Positions 46,880-59,000 of a DNA stretch of 64,000 nt are shown piece after piece. Position 1 is the first letter of the stretch, and each line of letters starts with the position of its first letter. The stretch covers positions 335,891 to 399,890 of the forward strand of contig LNAC01000735.1 in assembly GCA_002007465.1 (NCBI GenBank), in the 5' to 3' direction. The notes under the pieces were generated by a model, which was given only the letters and a program-made list of their open reading frames with translations, had not been told where the DNA came from and did no database searches. The translations under genes were made by a program, and so were the position numbers. Source of the DNA: Ailurus styani (lineage: Eukaryota; Chordata; Mammalia; Carnivora; Ailuridae).

Positions 46880-47620
46880 GCACACTAACAGCACTTACAC
46901 TGCTTCGCCGACTCGTTAGCTGAGTTACTTCCAGAGAAGCGGAGAGCCGGACGCCGCGGGGAAGGCCGCGGGGAGCAAGCCCCGGGGCTGCCCCGCGCCG
47001 CCGGGAGGCGGAGTTCCCGCGGGGGCGGNTCCTCGCCGCGCCCCACGTGCAGGAGCCCGCCCCGCCCCTCGCCCCCGGAGCGCCCCCGCCCGCCTGCGCG
47101 CGGCCCTGCGTCAGCGGCCCGGGGTGGGGCGGAGGCGTTGGCGCTGCCACGTCCTGGTCGCGGCTCTCGCAGCGGCGGCCGCGACGGCAACCGTGGCTCG
47201 GGAGGTGGCGGAGGAGGTGGGGCTGCCGCTGAAGCTGGATCCGGATCCGGTACTGCGTACCCGGGTGGGTGAGAGTCCGACGGGCCTGGAGAGGAGCGCC
47301 GACCGCGAGGCCTCCACGGGTGAGGGAGGCTGGGGCCGGGGAACGAGAGCGGGGCCGCGCCGGGTGTCCTGGGGGCGTCGTGGGCCTGTCTGCACATTTA
47401 TCTAACAGGTGTGACTGTGCCTGGTGCCCCCGGGCGAGGCGAGCTAGGCGCAGGTGGGAGTTGTCTGTTCCGGGAGCCGCGCGTTTCGCTTGGCCAGGTG
47501 GGTGCACATGTGGTTGTGGAGCGCGGTTCCGAGCAAGTTGAGCGGACACGCGCTTGGGGCAAAGAGAGGTTAGGGATGAGGGTCAGTGGTCCAGCCATAC
47601 GGGGGTGCCTTAGCAGGGAC
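46880..47620 (+). promoter_or_regulatory. GNPNAT1: CpG-island promoter of GNPNAT1
   Basis: An abrupt GC- and CpG-rich block stands in AT-rich flanks, with the highest density at about 46930-47370. No TATA box is evident. Visible elements are GC boxes on the minus sense (CCCCGCCCC-type runs at 47057-47075), an E-box CACGTG at 47044-47049, TGCGTCAGC (AP-1/CRE/MARE-like) at 47107-47115 and CCACGTC at 47147-47153. One unresolved base (n) is at 47029. GNPNAT1 is the first gene downstream on this strand, 5.2-5.9 kb before its ATG, as expected for a gene with a non-coding first exon. The exact start site cannot be read from sequence. Confidence 0.85.
47150..47319 (+). other. GNPNAT1: Probable GNPNAT1 non-coding exon 1 (start uncertain)
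   Basis: The best 5' splice donor in the island is CCACGG|GTGAGG with GT at 47320-47321, so exon 1 would end at 47319. A second usable donor, GGTGG|GTGAGAG, lies near 47271. Either would splice to the acceptor at 52851-52852. The left edge given is arbitrary, since the transcription start is unknown. No in-frame coding extension is expected because the ATG in exon 2 gives the full-length protein. Confidence 0.5.
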
Positions 47621-48952
47621 TGGGGTCGAAACTAACTCTTCGCTCAGCAGGCTTTAGCGTGGAGGATCGAGACATCGATGCTCAGTCTCTGCCGCCATCG
47701 GTTTTGAACGGGCACAAATGCCCCGACCCCCCCTTTTACCCGTTCCTTTCCGGGGTGCCCCCTACGGAACTCCTCTTCCGAAGATCACATCCTGCACTGA
47801 CTAATTGGGATTTCATCGCGGGAAGGAGGGACATCCTTTGTCTCTTTTCCCGGGTCTTGTACCTCTAGACACACTGAGCACTATGATTTCCCTTATAAGA
47901 GGAGCTGGTGTTTATGTAAACCCAACTCTTAAAATTTCATACAAAATGGAAACGGGAGATTATAGAATTAGTTTTGTTAGGTTATGCACTAATGAACAAA
48001 TCTTAGAATGGGTCTCAAGAAATCATTTAAATCAATTCTGTTTAGGCAGAATTCGCTGACATTTTTTCGAATTCGAGCTACCTGTCTGGTACAACGATGT
48101 AAAGATTGGTGTCTATTGGCTGTTGTATTTTAGAGCTCAAAATGGGAAAACAAGATAGGATTCTAGTCCCAATTTTCTCATTGGCTGTGTTACCTTGGGG
48201 TTCCACATGCTCCAATTTCCTAATCGGCAGTCTGGGAATAATGCCAGATTATAGGGATCAAAACGATCAGAAAATACTTTTAAAAATTCTTGTGACGTAT
48301 AATTGCATAGCTGAATAATTATATGGCCAGGCCTGTTAAAATCATCAGCGAATAAAGTGTCGTTTAGATTAAAGACTTAGTCAAATTATTATTGAAATTG
48401 TTATGAAATGTAGGTAGACAAACACTAAAGTCTCAAACAGCAGCCTTTCCCCTTTTGTGTACTGAAGTAATGTAGTGATGGCCCCGTGGCTCTTGAGATA
48501 TGTTAAGCAGCTTAGACTTGGCCTTGGATTATTCTTTTAAAATTTTTATATCAACTTTAAAGATCTTCATTCCCAGGGTCTATTATTACTTGTTGCTCTC
48601 AGTAACTTGCTTCTAGCAGCATCTCCTCCCAAATACATTTTGTATTTTAGAGTGCTGTAGAAGCTGGGAAACCAAATTGTTGAAATTGTGTCCAAAGAAT
48701 AGTCACCTGAATGAAAACCTGATGATCCTAGTAAAAATGAATTTGGTGTATGGTTTTTGTGATCTCACTTGTGGCAATTTGGAATTCTTCTTTTGGATTT
48801 TCTGAAATGTGACCTTTAAGTCTTATACCGTTTGTTATTCATTCACTAGGCATTTATGGGCCGTTAGGCATATATGGGCTTTGTAAATGCATGCTAACTT
48901 GGCAATTAAATTGGAAAAGTTCTGGAGAAATATCTAGGGAGGGTTAGGGTTT

Positions 48953-49111
48953 TTTTGGTTTGTTTGTTTTTAAAGATTTTATTTAAGAGCACAAGCAGGG
49001 GGACCAGGAGAGGGAGAAGCAGGCTCTCCACGGAGCACCAAGATCATGGGCTCTGGGATCATGACCTGAACCAAAGGCAGATGCTTAACCAACTGAGCCA
49101 CCCAGGCGCCC
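48953..49111 (-). mobile_element. Carnivore SINE (SINEC), internally shortened (GNPNAT1 intron 1)
   Basis: Short TSD TTAGGGTTT at 48944-48952 and 49112-49120. Confidence 0.9.
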
Positions 49112-49644
49112 TTAGGGTTTACTTTTTAAAATTAGTCACCCCAGTAATAATGATGAGATTCAGCCTCAAACAACTGCAATTCTGTTTACTGAAATTTCCA
49201 AGTTTTGCAGTGCTGTGAGCACCTTAAGATGCTAAAATATTTCTTTTGTAAACCAGATTTATCTATTTCATTCCTTTCTAAAATCTTTTGAAATTTGGTA
49301 TCAAATTACATCCTATTTTAACTTTCCCAGCATACATTAATTGGGGACCAGCAGAATTTTACTAAATGGGGATGGAATAAGATAAAGGAAAATAACTTTA
49401 AGTATGGCTTTGTTTTGTAAATTAAGTCATAAAAACATTTTTTAAAATTTCTGATTGCCTGGTTAATGGATTTTTATTTCTATTCAGATTGCTTTGTTTA
49501 TTGTATTGTGATATGTAGGAAATGGAGGGCTCTTTGTTGAAAAATTAAGAATTTCAAGACAGTGGCTGCAGAGAGGAGAACCAAGTGTGGGGCCCCAGGC
49601 AACTGCACAGGTCCAGTGCCCTTGAAGCTGGCTCTGTTGCCTGG

Positions 49645-49975
49645 TTTTGAATCCTAACTCTGTTCCTTATTGGCTCTGTTATCTTGAACAAATTACTGTG
49701 CCTGCTTCCTGGTCTGTAAAATGGGGATAATAGGGTGCCTGGGTGGCTCAGTGGGTTAAAGCCTCTGCTTTCGGCTCAGGTCATGATCTCAGGGTCCTGG
49801 GATCGAGGCCCGCATAGGGCTCTCTGCTCAGCAGGGAGCCTGCTTCCTCCTCTCTCTCTGCCTGCCTCTATGCCTACTTGTAATCTCTCTCTCTGTCAAA
49901 TAAATAAATAAAATCTTAAGAAAAAAAAATAAAATGGGGATAATAATGATAGACCTTTCATTGTATTTTTGTAAG
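49645..49975 (+). repeat. MIR split by a SINE
   Basis: The left half (TTGAATCCTAACTCTGTTCC ... GTCTGTAAAATGGGGATAAT) ends at 49732 and the right part resumes after the SINE at 49946. Confidence 0.65.
49733..49929 (+). mobile_element. Carnivore SINE (SINEC), young type (GNPNAT1 intron 1)
   Basis: TSD TAAAATGGGGATAATA at 49717-49732 and 49930-49945, perfect; inserted in a MIR. Confidence 0.97.
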
Positions 49976-50919
49976 TTAACACATACAAAGCATCCATAAA
50001 TTTTAGCCAATATTTTTTATTTTTATGATCATTCATGGAATAGGACCATCTTGTTAAAGAAAAGCATAGGAAAATATTAGTATTTACTGTTTAAAATTCC
50101 TTAAAGACTTCGTAATTCTAATTTTCCTGTGTACCTCCTCTCCCCTTTCTCTCTTGGAAATTATTAACTGTATTTTGTGTGTTTTCTAGGCTATATTCTA
50201 TTGAAAACTTGTGCAGCTTTATAGGAAAAAGTAATCTAGTTAACTTTAAATTGTTCTAATGTTCATCTAAATTCCCTTTTGAGCTTTATTTAAACTTCAT
50301 AGTTACAACTGTATGTTAAATAAAATGATCATTAAACTGTTTAGTGTGCTGCCCTGAGGAAGTAAATTTTTAACACTCTCTGGCTTCTGTATATGCTTTA
50401 CTCTGTTATTAAGTATTTAGCCTGTTTATTTGCATACTCAAAAAACAATGTTGTTACAATGATGTTACTCATCTCATCTTTGAGATGAGAGTAAACCCAA
50501 AAGCCTCAGGGATCCAATTATCAGAGACAAACAGTAAAATGCATGCGTTAAAATTAACCTTATATAAAAAATCTTTTTCAAGTGGACTGTAAGCTTGTTA
50601 ACTTTGATATGAATGATTTTTAATCATCACAATTTATTTCCTTTCCTTATTAGTCTTAGAACCAGGGATAGTGTTTATGGCATAACATGTTTGAGTCCTT
50701 TTTGAGGGGGAAAAAAGCCCCTAGATAATCTACATAATAACTATGATTTTTTTTTCTTTCCTATCCAAGAATGTTTCAGTTTAACATAAACATATAACCT
50801 GTCATCCTTTTTGCAGCACCTGTACCCAGCACAGTACCTGACTCATGAATTAAAGATGAAAAATGTTAACAAAAATGTATAAACATGGATTTTTAATTAG
50901 TTGCTAACTAAAATATATC

Positions 50920-51100
50920 TCATTGAGTACTTGCAGTGTGCCAGGCACTGTTAAGTGCTGTATATAATTCATTTCATCATTGTAATAATTTCATCTCCAT
51001 TTTACAAATGAGGAAACAGATTGTCAGAGCTGACATTAGCCATAATTGCATTTGACATTTGAACACCAGCTTGACTCCAGAGCTCATGCTCTTTTCTGTC
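50920..51100 (-). repeat. MIR, minus strand
   Basis: Reads as reverse-complement MIR: CTTGCAGTGTGCCAGGCACT, TTTACAAATGAGGAAACAG, GACTCCAGAGCTCATGCTCT. Confidence 0.8.
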
Positions 51101-51104
51101 TTAG

Positions 51105-51300
51105 GTTTAAATCCTGACTCTATTAATTTGGTGATCTTGGGCAGGTTACTTACCATGTGTTGCCTGCATTTCCTCATCTGTTAAAATGGAGATAACAATC
51201 ATCCCTATCCTATAAGATTGTTGAAGTAAATGAATTAGTAATATATAAAGTTCTTTGAACAATGCCTGATTCATCTAAGTGCTGAACAAATGTTAACTTC
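51105..51300 (+). repeat. MIR, plus strand
   Basis: AAATCCTGACTCTATTAATT, GATCTTGGGCAGGTTACTTA, TTTCCTCATCTGTTAAAATGG, GAACAATGCCTGATTC. It abuts the minus-strand MIR to its left, head to head. Confidence 0.8.
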
Positions 51301-51898
51301 TATTATTACACCACGGTACCTTCCCAGAGCCTCTACTACTATGTAGCATTGCCTATAGGGTTGTGTCGGTTTCCACAGGCAGGAGTTAAATCTAGATCCA
51401 AGGAAAAGTTAAGAAGCATTGCCCTTAAAAAATAAAAAAAAGAATTGCCCTTAAGCATATTGTGACTTAGGAAATAGGGAACATAATGGGAGTGGGGGGT
51501 TATTGGGAAAATCATCATTAAATGGACTTTAATATTTTTCTGTTTCCTTGTTTTATGGTAATGTTATGGATATATATCTTTAAATTCTTTGTTTCAAAGA
51601 AGCTCTAGAAGCAAGTATCTAGAATAGTTTCTTTAACTGGGTAAACGGAAAGAAATGTAAGTTAGGGGTTACTTTACAGTCTCATAACATTTAGGAAGAC
51701 CCTGTTCTAGCAACTCTGTTCCACAGACATGCCACTGCCCCCATTTTTATGCTTTAGTCTATCCTTACATTTGTTATTTAGTCTTTTTTTTTTTAATTAG
51801 ACTACGCCTAGTAAGAATCTGCCCATTTCTAAATGTTCAAAAAAGAGGACAATACCATAATTGATCCTTTTATAATACCATGAAAAACATTGGATATA

Positions 51899-52046
51899 TT
51901 TTTTAAAGATTTTATTTATTTATTTGACACAGAGAGAGAGAGATCACAAGTAGACGAGAGGCAGGCAGGGCTTGATCCCAGGATCCTGAGATCATGACCT
52001 GAGCCGAAGGCAGAGGTTTTAACCCACTGAGCCACCCAGGCGCCCC
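51899..52046 (-). mobile_element. Carnivore SINE (SINEC) with internal deletion (GNPNAT1 intron 1)
   Basis: TSD AACATTGGATAT (51887-51898) versus AATATTGGATAT (52047-52058). GGCAGGCAG runs straight into GGCTTGATCCC, about 60-70 bp missing. Confidence 0.93.
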
Positions 52047-52407
52047 AATATTGGATATTCTTAAGTTGCAGCTGATAAACTTACATTATAGATTTTTAGA
52101 AAATCCGGTGTGAAAACAAAATCCAACAGATACCTTTAATATGAATCTGTGATAGCTAAGACCAAATATTACAATGAATGTAGAGAATAAGTAATTTAAG
52201 CCAGTTCATCAATTATCTTCTGTTCATGGTTCATACAAAATAGATAAATAAATAAATAACATACCCAGTAAGTCTTAGGGGTAAGACCACCAACAAATAA
52301 TTTCTTAGCCCAATAATAAAATCCAATAATGAAAAGAAAGTAAAAGCTCATGGAAGGTCAGCTATTCACAGTGCTATGCTAGCACCAACCCATAGGAAAA
52401 ATGTTTT

Positions 52408-52605
52408 CTTTTTAAGATTTTATTCATTTTATTTATTTTAGAGCATGCATGTCAGCATGGGGAGGGTCAGATGAAGGGAGAGAATCTCCAGCAGACTCAG
52501 CCCGGTGCAGACCCCAACACTAGCTCGATCTCAAAACCCTTGAGATCATGACTCAGGCAGAAACCAAGAGTTGGTCGCTCAACCACTGAGCTACGCAGGT
52601 GCCCC
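52408..52605 (-). mobile_element. Carnivore SINE (SINEC) (GNPNAT1 intron 1)
   Basis: TSD AGGAAAAATGTTTT at 52394-52407 and 52606-52619, perfect. About 250 bp before coding exon 2. Confidence 0.95.
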
Positions 52606-52852
52606 AGGAAAAATGTTTTAAAATATTTGCTATAAAATGTGGTTTTAAAGTTTAAAACTTATGAAGTTAGTCACTTATTTACTATCTGATGTTTACTGTG
52701 AGTTTTCTATTTATCTGTGGTTGTGGCATTTATGTTAGATTCAGGATAGAATAAAATATCTTGCATATGTGTTAATTTTTATTAAGTAATAGAATTTCTC
52801 ATCAATCCTAATTCCATATTAAAATGCCTTACCATTTAAAATTGTATTTTAG

Positions 52853-53020
52853 ACCTTACTGCAAAGATGAAACCTGATGAAACTCCTATGTTTGACCCAA
52901 GTCTACTCAAAGAAGTGGACTGGAGCCAGAATACAGCTACATTTTCTCCAGCCATTTCCCCAACACATCCTGGAGAAGGTTTGGTTTTGAGGCCCCTTTG
53001 TACTGCTGACTTAAATAGAG
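52853..53020 (+). CDS. GNPNAT1: GNPNAT1 exon 2 (first coding exon; 14 nt 5'UTR then codons 1-51 plus 1 nt)
   Basis: The acceptor ...TGTATTTTAG ends at 52852 and the donor AGAG|GTAGGG begins at 53021. Coding starts at 52867 and encodes the N-terminal arm and first beta strand ([10 protein letters not shown] to ...LCTADLNR). The exon ends in phase 1, so codon 52 (Gly) is split. The ORF runs on into intron 2 to a stop at 53146-53148; a retained intron would give a 93-residue product without the catalytic domain. Confidence 0.96.
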
Positions 53021-56000
53021 GTAGGGACTTGGTTTACAAATCCTGGTTAGAATTATATAGTTGGTCCTTGACAACATGGGGGTTAAGGGCACTGACCCCT
53101 GTGCATTTGAAAAATCTGTGTATAAATTTTGATTTGCCAAATACTTAACTAATTGCTTACTGTTGACTGGAAGCCTTGCCAATAACAGAAATAGTTGATT
53201 AACTCATATGTGTTATATAATGTATTCTCAAAGTAAGCTAGAGAAAACAATGTTACTAAAATCATAAGGAAAATTTATTTACAGTACTATAAGGTTTTTA
53301 TTGAAAAAAAATCTGTATATAAGTGGACCCATACAGTTCAAACCTGTGTTATTCAAGGGTCAACTGTAACTGGCATTCTATTTTCTCCAGAAACATGATG
53401 ATGCTAATTTTTAAAAATAATGTTTGACTTTTGAATTATTTTTTGTACTTAATTTATTTTAAAGATTTTATTTTGAAGTAAGCTCTATACCTAGTGTGGG
53501 GCTTGAACTCATGACCCCGAGGTCAAGTTGTCCACTCCACCACTGAGCTAGCCAGGTGCCCCTTTTGTACTTAATTTTTAAAGTGATTGAGACAATTCTA
53601 ATTTGTATATATCAGGGCTAAGACCAGGTATTACTGTGACATATTTCAAATGACTTAAGTACAACAACACTCCTAATTAAGAATCCAAAAGACTTTTCAT
53701 AAAGGTAAAATTAGTATCTATAATGGCACATAAGGAAAAATCTTCTCCAAGAAGCTGGATGGGGAATGAGGGTGGAGATAGTATGCCTTGTAAGTTGCAA
53801 AGGTTTTGCTTGCTTGTATTTCTTTTTTAATGTCTAAATTCTCCAAAGGATTTCTTTAAATTTAATAAACTTAATAAAAAAATCAACTTTTTCATTTTCT
53901 TTTTGGTAGGAAATCTAAAGGAACTAGTTTTGGTCAAACTAATTACTGAGTGTGCAGAAATTTAGATTCTCAAAGTTCTAAAATGTTCACATTTAACATT
54001 AATGAAATTAATCAGGAATCTTTAAAAATTAGTCTCAATATTATTTATATTTTATCTTTATTTCAAGAATATTTATATTTTAGCTTAAAAATATTATCAT
54101 ATTTGGGCATAATGATAATCTTGCACCAAAGCATATATTTGGGAAAATTTGGCATTCCCTGCAGCAAATTTAATGCAAATTACATTGAAAAATGTACCTG
54201 CTGGTTTTATATTGAATCATTAAGGTCTGCACTATTCCAAAAATCTCATGCAGGCAAAAACACTGGTAGAAGCTATTATTAATTGTTTTATGTAGTGATT
54301 ATAGAAAGAACAGGTTTCAGTTTAACCTTTTTAAATAATAAAATTAATTTAAAAATGATTACAGAAAGTTTTGAAAACACAAGTGCCCATAATCTCACCA
54401 GCTTCACACATTGCTTTTCTTGGTAGATCTTTTATTTGGTCTTCTAATGATTGAAATCTGTTTTTCAAAACTAGGTTTTTTTAAGGTACTAGGTCAACTG
54501 ACAGAGACTGGAGTTGTCAACCCCGAACAATTTATGAGTAAGTACTACAGTGGCTTTTCCTGAATGAAAACTAAAGGAAAACAGTATGTTTCATTTGGAG
54601 CTATGTTCAGTGTCTGCTTGTGTTTTTTGTTCAAATAGCTGGAAATTATTCATGTAACAATTAGCTATTATTTAAATGTTTAATGTAGCTAACCTGTTCT
54701 AGAATCCAATTGTAGTAATTATCCTGTTTTATAAAATACCTGACTTTTAGATAATTTCTGTAGCTAGGTGGCAGCTCTAGAGATTGATTTATATTGTATT
54801 TTTCATGTGGTTAGGTCATGGAAATTTCATTACCAAATAAAAAAGGGTAATAAATTATGTTCCAAATTTAATTTGTTTATATTATAGAATTTTAAGATCA
54901 ACAGGTATCTTCAAATTTATTATTCAGCCCCATTTTATACATGAGAGAATGGAAATCCAGAGGTCAAATGACTTAAGATCACAGGTAGTTATTAGTAAGG
55001 AAAAGACTAGAATCTTCCTGACTCCATCCATTGCTCTAACACTATCCTCTTGTTTTCTTTTTTTTTTTTTTAAGATTTTATTCATTTGACACAGAGAGAG
55101 AGATTACAAGTAGGCAGAGAGGCAGGCAGAGAGAGAGGAGAGAGGAGGAAGCAGGCTCCCTGCTGAGCAGAGAGCCTGATGCGGGCCTCGATACCAGGAC
55201 CCTGGGATCATGACCTGAGCCGAAAGCAGTGGCTTAACCCACTGAGCCACCCAGGCGCCCTATCCTCTTGTTTTCTATACTTTCATTTCCTTTACTAGGT
55301 AAATTTCTTCATTTCCTTCACTAGGGTAATTTTGTTTTGTACTCTGTCTGACCCTCCCAAGATGAAGGTCACCATTTTCTGATTCTCATTGTTTTCCTTC
55401 ATTGAATTTATATCTTCTTTCCCCTCCAGAACCCTATCTAGAACAAGACTATGGAAATAAACAGTATGTGAGAATATTAGGCTCAGTTTTTATTCCTGAA
55501 TTCCTCTTTGCATGCATATCAAATGAGAAACCCATTATTTTGGCAATATATGTAAAAAAATCAATTTGAGAGGAAAGTATTCCATCTTTGCTCCTATTTG
55601 CCATGTGACTTTGGGATGATTACTTAGGAATCGAGACTTTCTCACCTACTTCACAAGGTACTTTCAAAACAAGCAAAACTGAGAACTCTGTTTCTAAAAA
55701 AGCAAGTCATGTAGTCATTAAACACTTCAGATCACAAAGGGAAAGCTGAAAACTACTTTGTCAAAATATTTTGAAGGCAGAGGACTAAAAATTACAGAAG
55801 GGAGCCATGTAAACATTCTTAACTAAAATTTGAAGTTTTGTTCTATTCAAATATCGAGTGTAATGGTTAAAGAAATTGACTTAAAGTAATGAAGATATTA
55901 AGTCTTCAATTCATTAGTCACAGAAGTGGCAACATCTACAGTTTATTTGTATTATAAAGTGCTGTTCATCTGAAATAGCTGTTAATAGTTGTACTTTGCT

Positions 56001-59000
56001 AGCAGATTTTTAAAATGTATAGACCATATTCCCATTGATGACTACTGTGTTTCAACCACTTGGTCATTTCTAATAATTAATATTTTCTTTGGAAACAAAG
56101 TATAAATCACCATGATGAAATAGCTTCAAATATTCAATGAAATAAGCTAATCCTAGTATTTTCATGGCACCTATTAAAGTTTAATGTCTACCACGTAACA
56201 CTTTCCGATTTCCACAGAATCTTTTGAGCACATGAAGAAATCTGGAGACTATTATGTTACAGTTGTGGAAGATGTGACTTTAGGACAAATTGTTGCTACA
56301 GCAACTCTGATAATAGAACATAAATTCATCCATTCCTGTGCTAAGGTATGTGTTCACGTTAATGCTTATGAATAAAACGAACAGGTGTTTTCTAGCAAAA
56401 ACTGACTGAGTTTCCATTAAACAAATCTATTTTCTCACTGCATTTCATTGTAAAATGAGGGCTGTATTGCCTTGAAAAAAGCTCAGCTTATTAGAAATCA
56501 CTTAGTAACATTTTTCCATTGTGTTCTGGAAGTTAGGAGGAAGAAAATGTATTGATAATCTGAAATGTTTGCTAAAAATTGTTCTGTAAGCCGTCAGATT
56601 TGGTATAGTCCTAGAGAAACCAAGTCAGCATCATAAAATTTGGCAGTAATGATTAGAATGCCTGATGCTATTTTTAAAAAAAAAACCAATACTTTGTATA
56701 TAGATTAACACAAATTCTCATCAGTTTCCAAGCAGTTAAAAGGTTCAGAATATTATATAATTGACTCTTGAACAACAGGGGAATTAAGGATGCTGACACT
56801 GCCCCCACTTCTTGAAGTGTAACTTGACTCCCGAAACTCCCGAAACTACTAATAGCCTGTTGACTGGAAGTGTTACCAACAACATAAACAGTCGATTAAC
56901 ATGTATTTTGTATGTTATGTTTATTATATATGGTATTTTTATAATAAAGCTAAAGGAAGTTATAAAACATAAGGAAAATACATTTGCAGTATTGTATTTA
57001 TCGGAAAAAATCTGCAAATAAGTGGAACTGAGCAGTTCAAATCCATGTTGTTCAAGAGTCAACTGTATTCTAATTGTGACGTTTCTAATGCCTGTTCACT
57101 CCTCCTGACTCACATGAGTAATCCAGTGAAAATACGATAGGAACACTTGGAATGTATTCTGTGAAGTATGACTTTTGGTGGGGTTTCTTTACTAGAAGTT
57201 AATAAATTGTATTTGGATGTTTGACTAGAAATTGCTGTTAAGCAAGGAGTAAGATGATGTATGAACACGACAAGATTACATTTTGGTGACGTGGATTTTG
57301 AAATCTGCTTTAAAACAGTGGGGTGGGAAGATTTAGGATATAGACAAAACAAGATTAGGCCATAAGTTGACTCATATTATTTCCTCTATAATAAGTTAAA
57401 AAAGGCTTGTATTTTGGTTTTTGAAGTTCATTTACAAAACATTTGTCAGTGAATTATGTCACTTGCTGAATTAGCTAAAAATGCCTAAAACATTGTATTT
57501 TCAGAGAGGAAGAGTAGAAGATGTTGTTGTTAGTGATGAATGCAGAGGAAAGCAGCTTGGCAAACTGTAAGTAGGCAGAAACAAGGTATCTCTGGTTAGA
57601 TACTTTTTCTGTTTCCCTTAATGGTTTCTTGGTGAGATAATTTGTTAAGAAATGTTTTCCTGTTTGAAGTTCTTTTTAGGTGTCATTAATTAGGCTCATT
57701 CTGTAGCTTGAACTAAATTTAATGAGGAAACTGTTTTTATACATTTTATCATGAATTTTAGAAATTGGAAGTATACCATTTTATAGACTAACGTTTTTAT
57801 TACCTTTTAGTAATAGTATTCTACTAGTAGGAAACAAATATTCGGTTAAGTCAAGTTCATCCCAGTTTCCCAGTCATATTTAGAAATAAAGGATATGTTA
57901 CATTCTCAGTCTTGTAAGTTTTAGAAACATATACTAAAATAGGCTTTCCTGTATAATCCTCTATGCATTTATCTAAATCTCTTAAAGTTTATAGGTTTAC
58001 TGCCTATTTTATAAGCTAGAACTTGCTTCTTAATACCATCTCTTCTGAGTTTTAAGGCGCTCACTCAATAAATATTAAGCCCTGCTATTAGATATCTATT
58101 AGATATCAGCCCTGCTGCTAGATATTATTCAAGGTATTTGGGATACATCAGTGAACAAAACAGACCAGCTTCTAGTAGTCCACTTAATTTTGTCATATCT
58201 TATAATTTTGTAACTTCAGCTAAGACGTTGTCTTCAAAATGATACAACTTTTCAGTCTATGCAAATGTGAGAAAACCCTCCAGGCAAATTTTGTATATCT
58301 TTTCTAGTTTTTTTCTCCCTAAGGCAGTTAAAATCATATATATATATATATTTTTAAGATTTAATTTATTTGAGAGAGCAAGAGAGCAGGGGGAGGGGGA
58401 GGGAGGAGCAGACTCCCTGCTGAGCAGGGATCCCAAAGCAGGGCTCTATGCCAGGACTCTGAGATCATGACCTGTGCTAAAGGCAGATGCTTACCACACT
58501 GAACCATCCAGGTGTCCCTAGAATCACATTCTTATACTGGGGTTTGGATTCTTTGAGGATTTGAAAAATGTATCCTTTTTTTTGCTTTGTTTCTATTTTA
58601 TATTAATTAGGGCAGTCCAGGGTTAATCTGATATATGATTTCACAAATACTAGCTTTAAAATGATAAAGAACAAAGCTATTTACTCATTACTACTAGAGA
58701 GTTTAGGGTGAATTTAGTATTGTCCTATTTATTAATGGACTAGAGATGACTAGATAAAGTATATTTGAAATAGTAAAATGCTTTGGGTGAATTGATTTTC
58801 CACTTACAATTTGAATATTTAAATGAGTATTTGAGAAATATTTAAATTAAATATTTAAGAAATATTTAAGAAAGGTTATGTTCTAAATCTGTTTCTAATA
58901 TAAATTTGATGTTTTATTTATATAATTGTATCCATTCATATTAAGTTACTCAGATGCATTTTTATTAACAAATACTCTATGCTTTCCCCTGCCTTTTGAA

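Larger units (their letters stand above)
47320..52852 (+). other. GNPNAT1: GNPNAT1 intron 1
   Basis: A 5.5 kb intron between the proposed exon 1 donor and the exon 2 acceptor. It holds SINEs at 48953-49111, 49733-49929, 51899-52046 and 52408-52605, a MIR split by a SINE near 49.65-49.98 kb, and a head-to-head pair of MIRs at 50920-51300. The stretches 47620-48950 and 49980-50915 contain no gene or repeat that I recognise. Confidence 0.6.

Noticed and set aside
46725..47549. Overlapping ORFs up to 274 codons in the CpG island on both strands
   Set aside because: GC-rich sequence has few stops in any frame. The translations are low-complexity (A, G, R, P) with no domain, and an unresolved base lies within. 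This is the GNPNAT1 promoter and exon 1.
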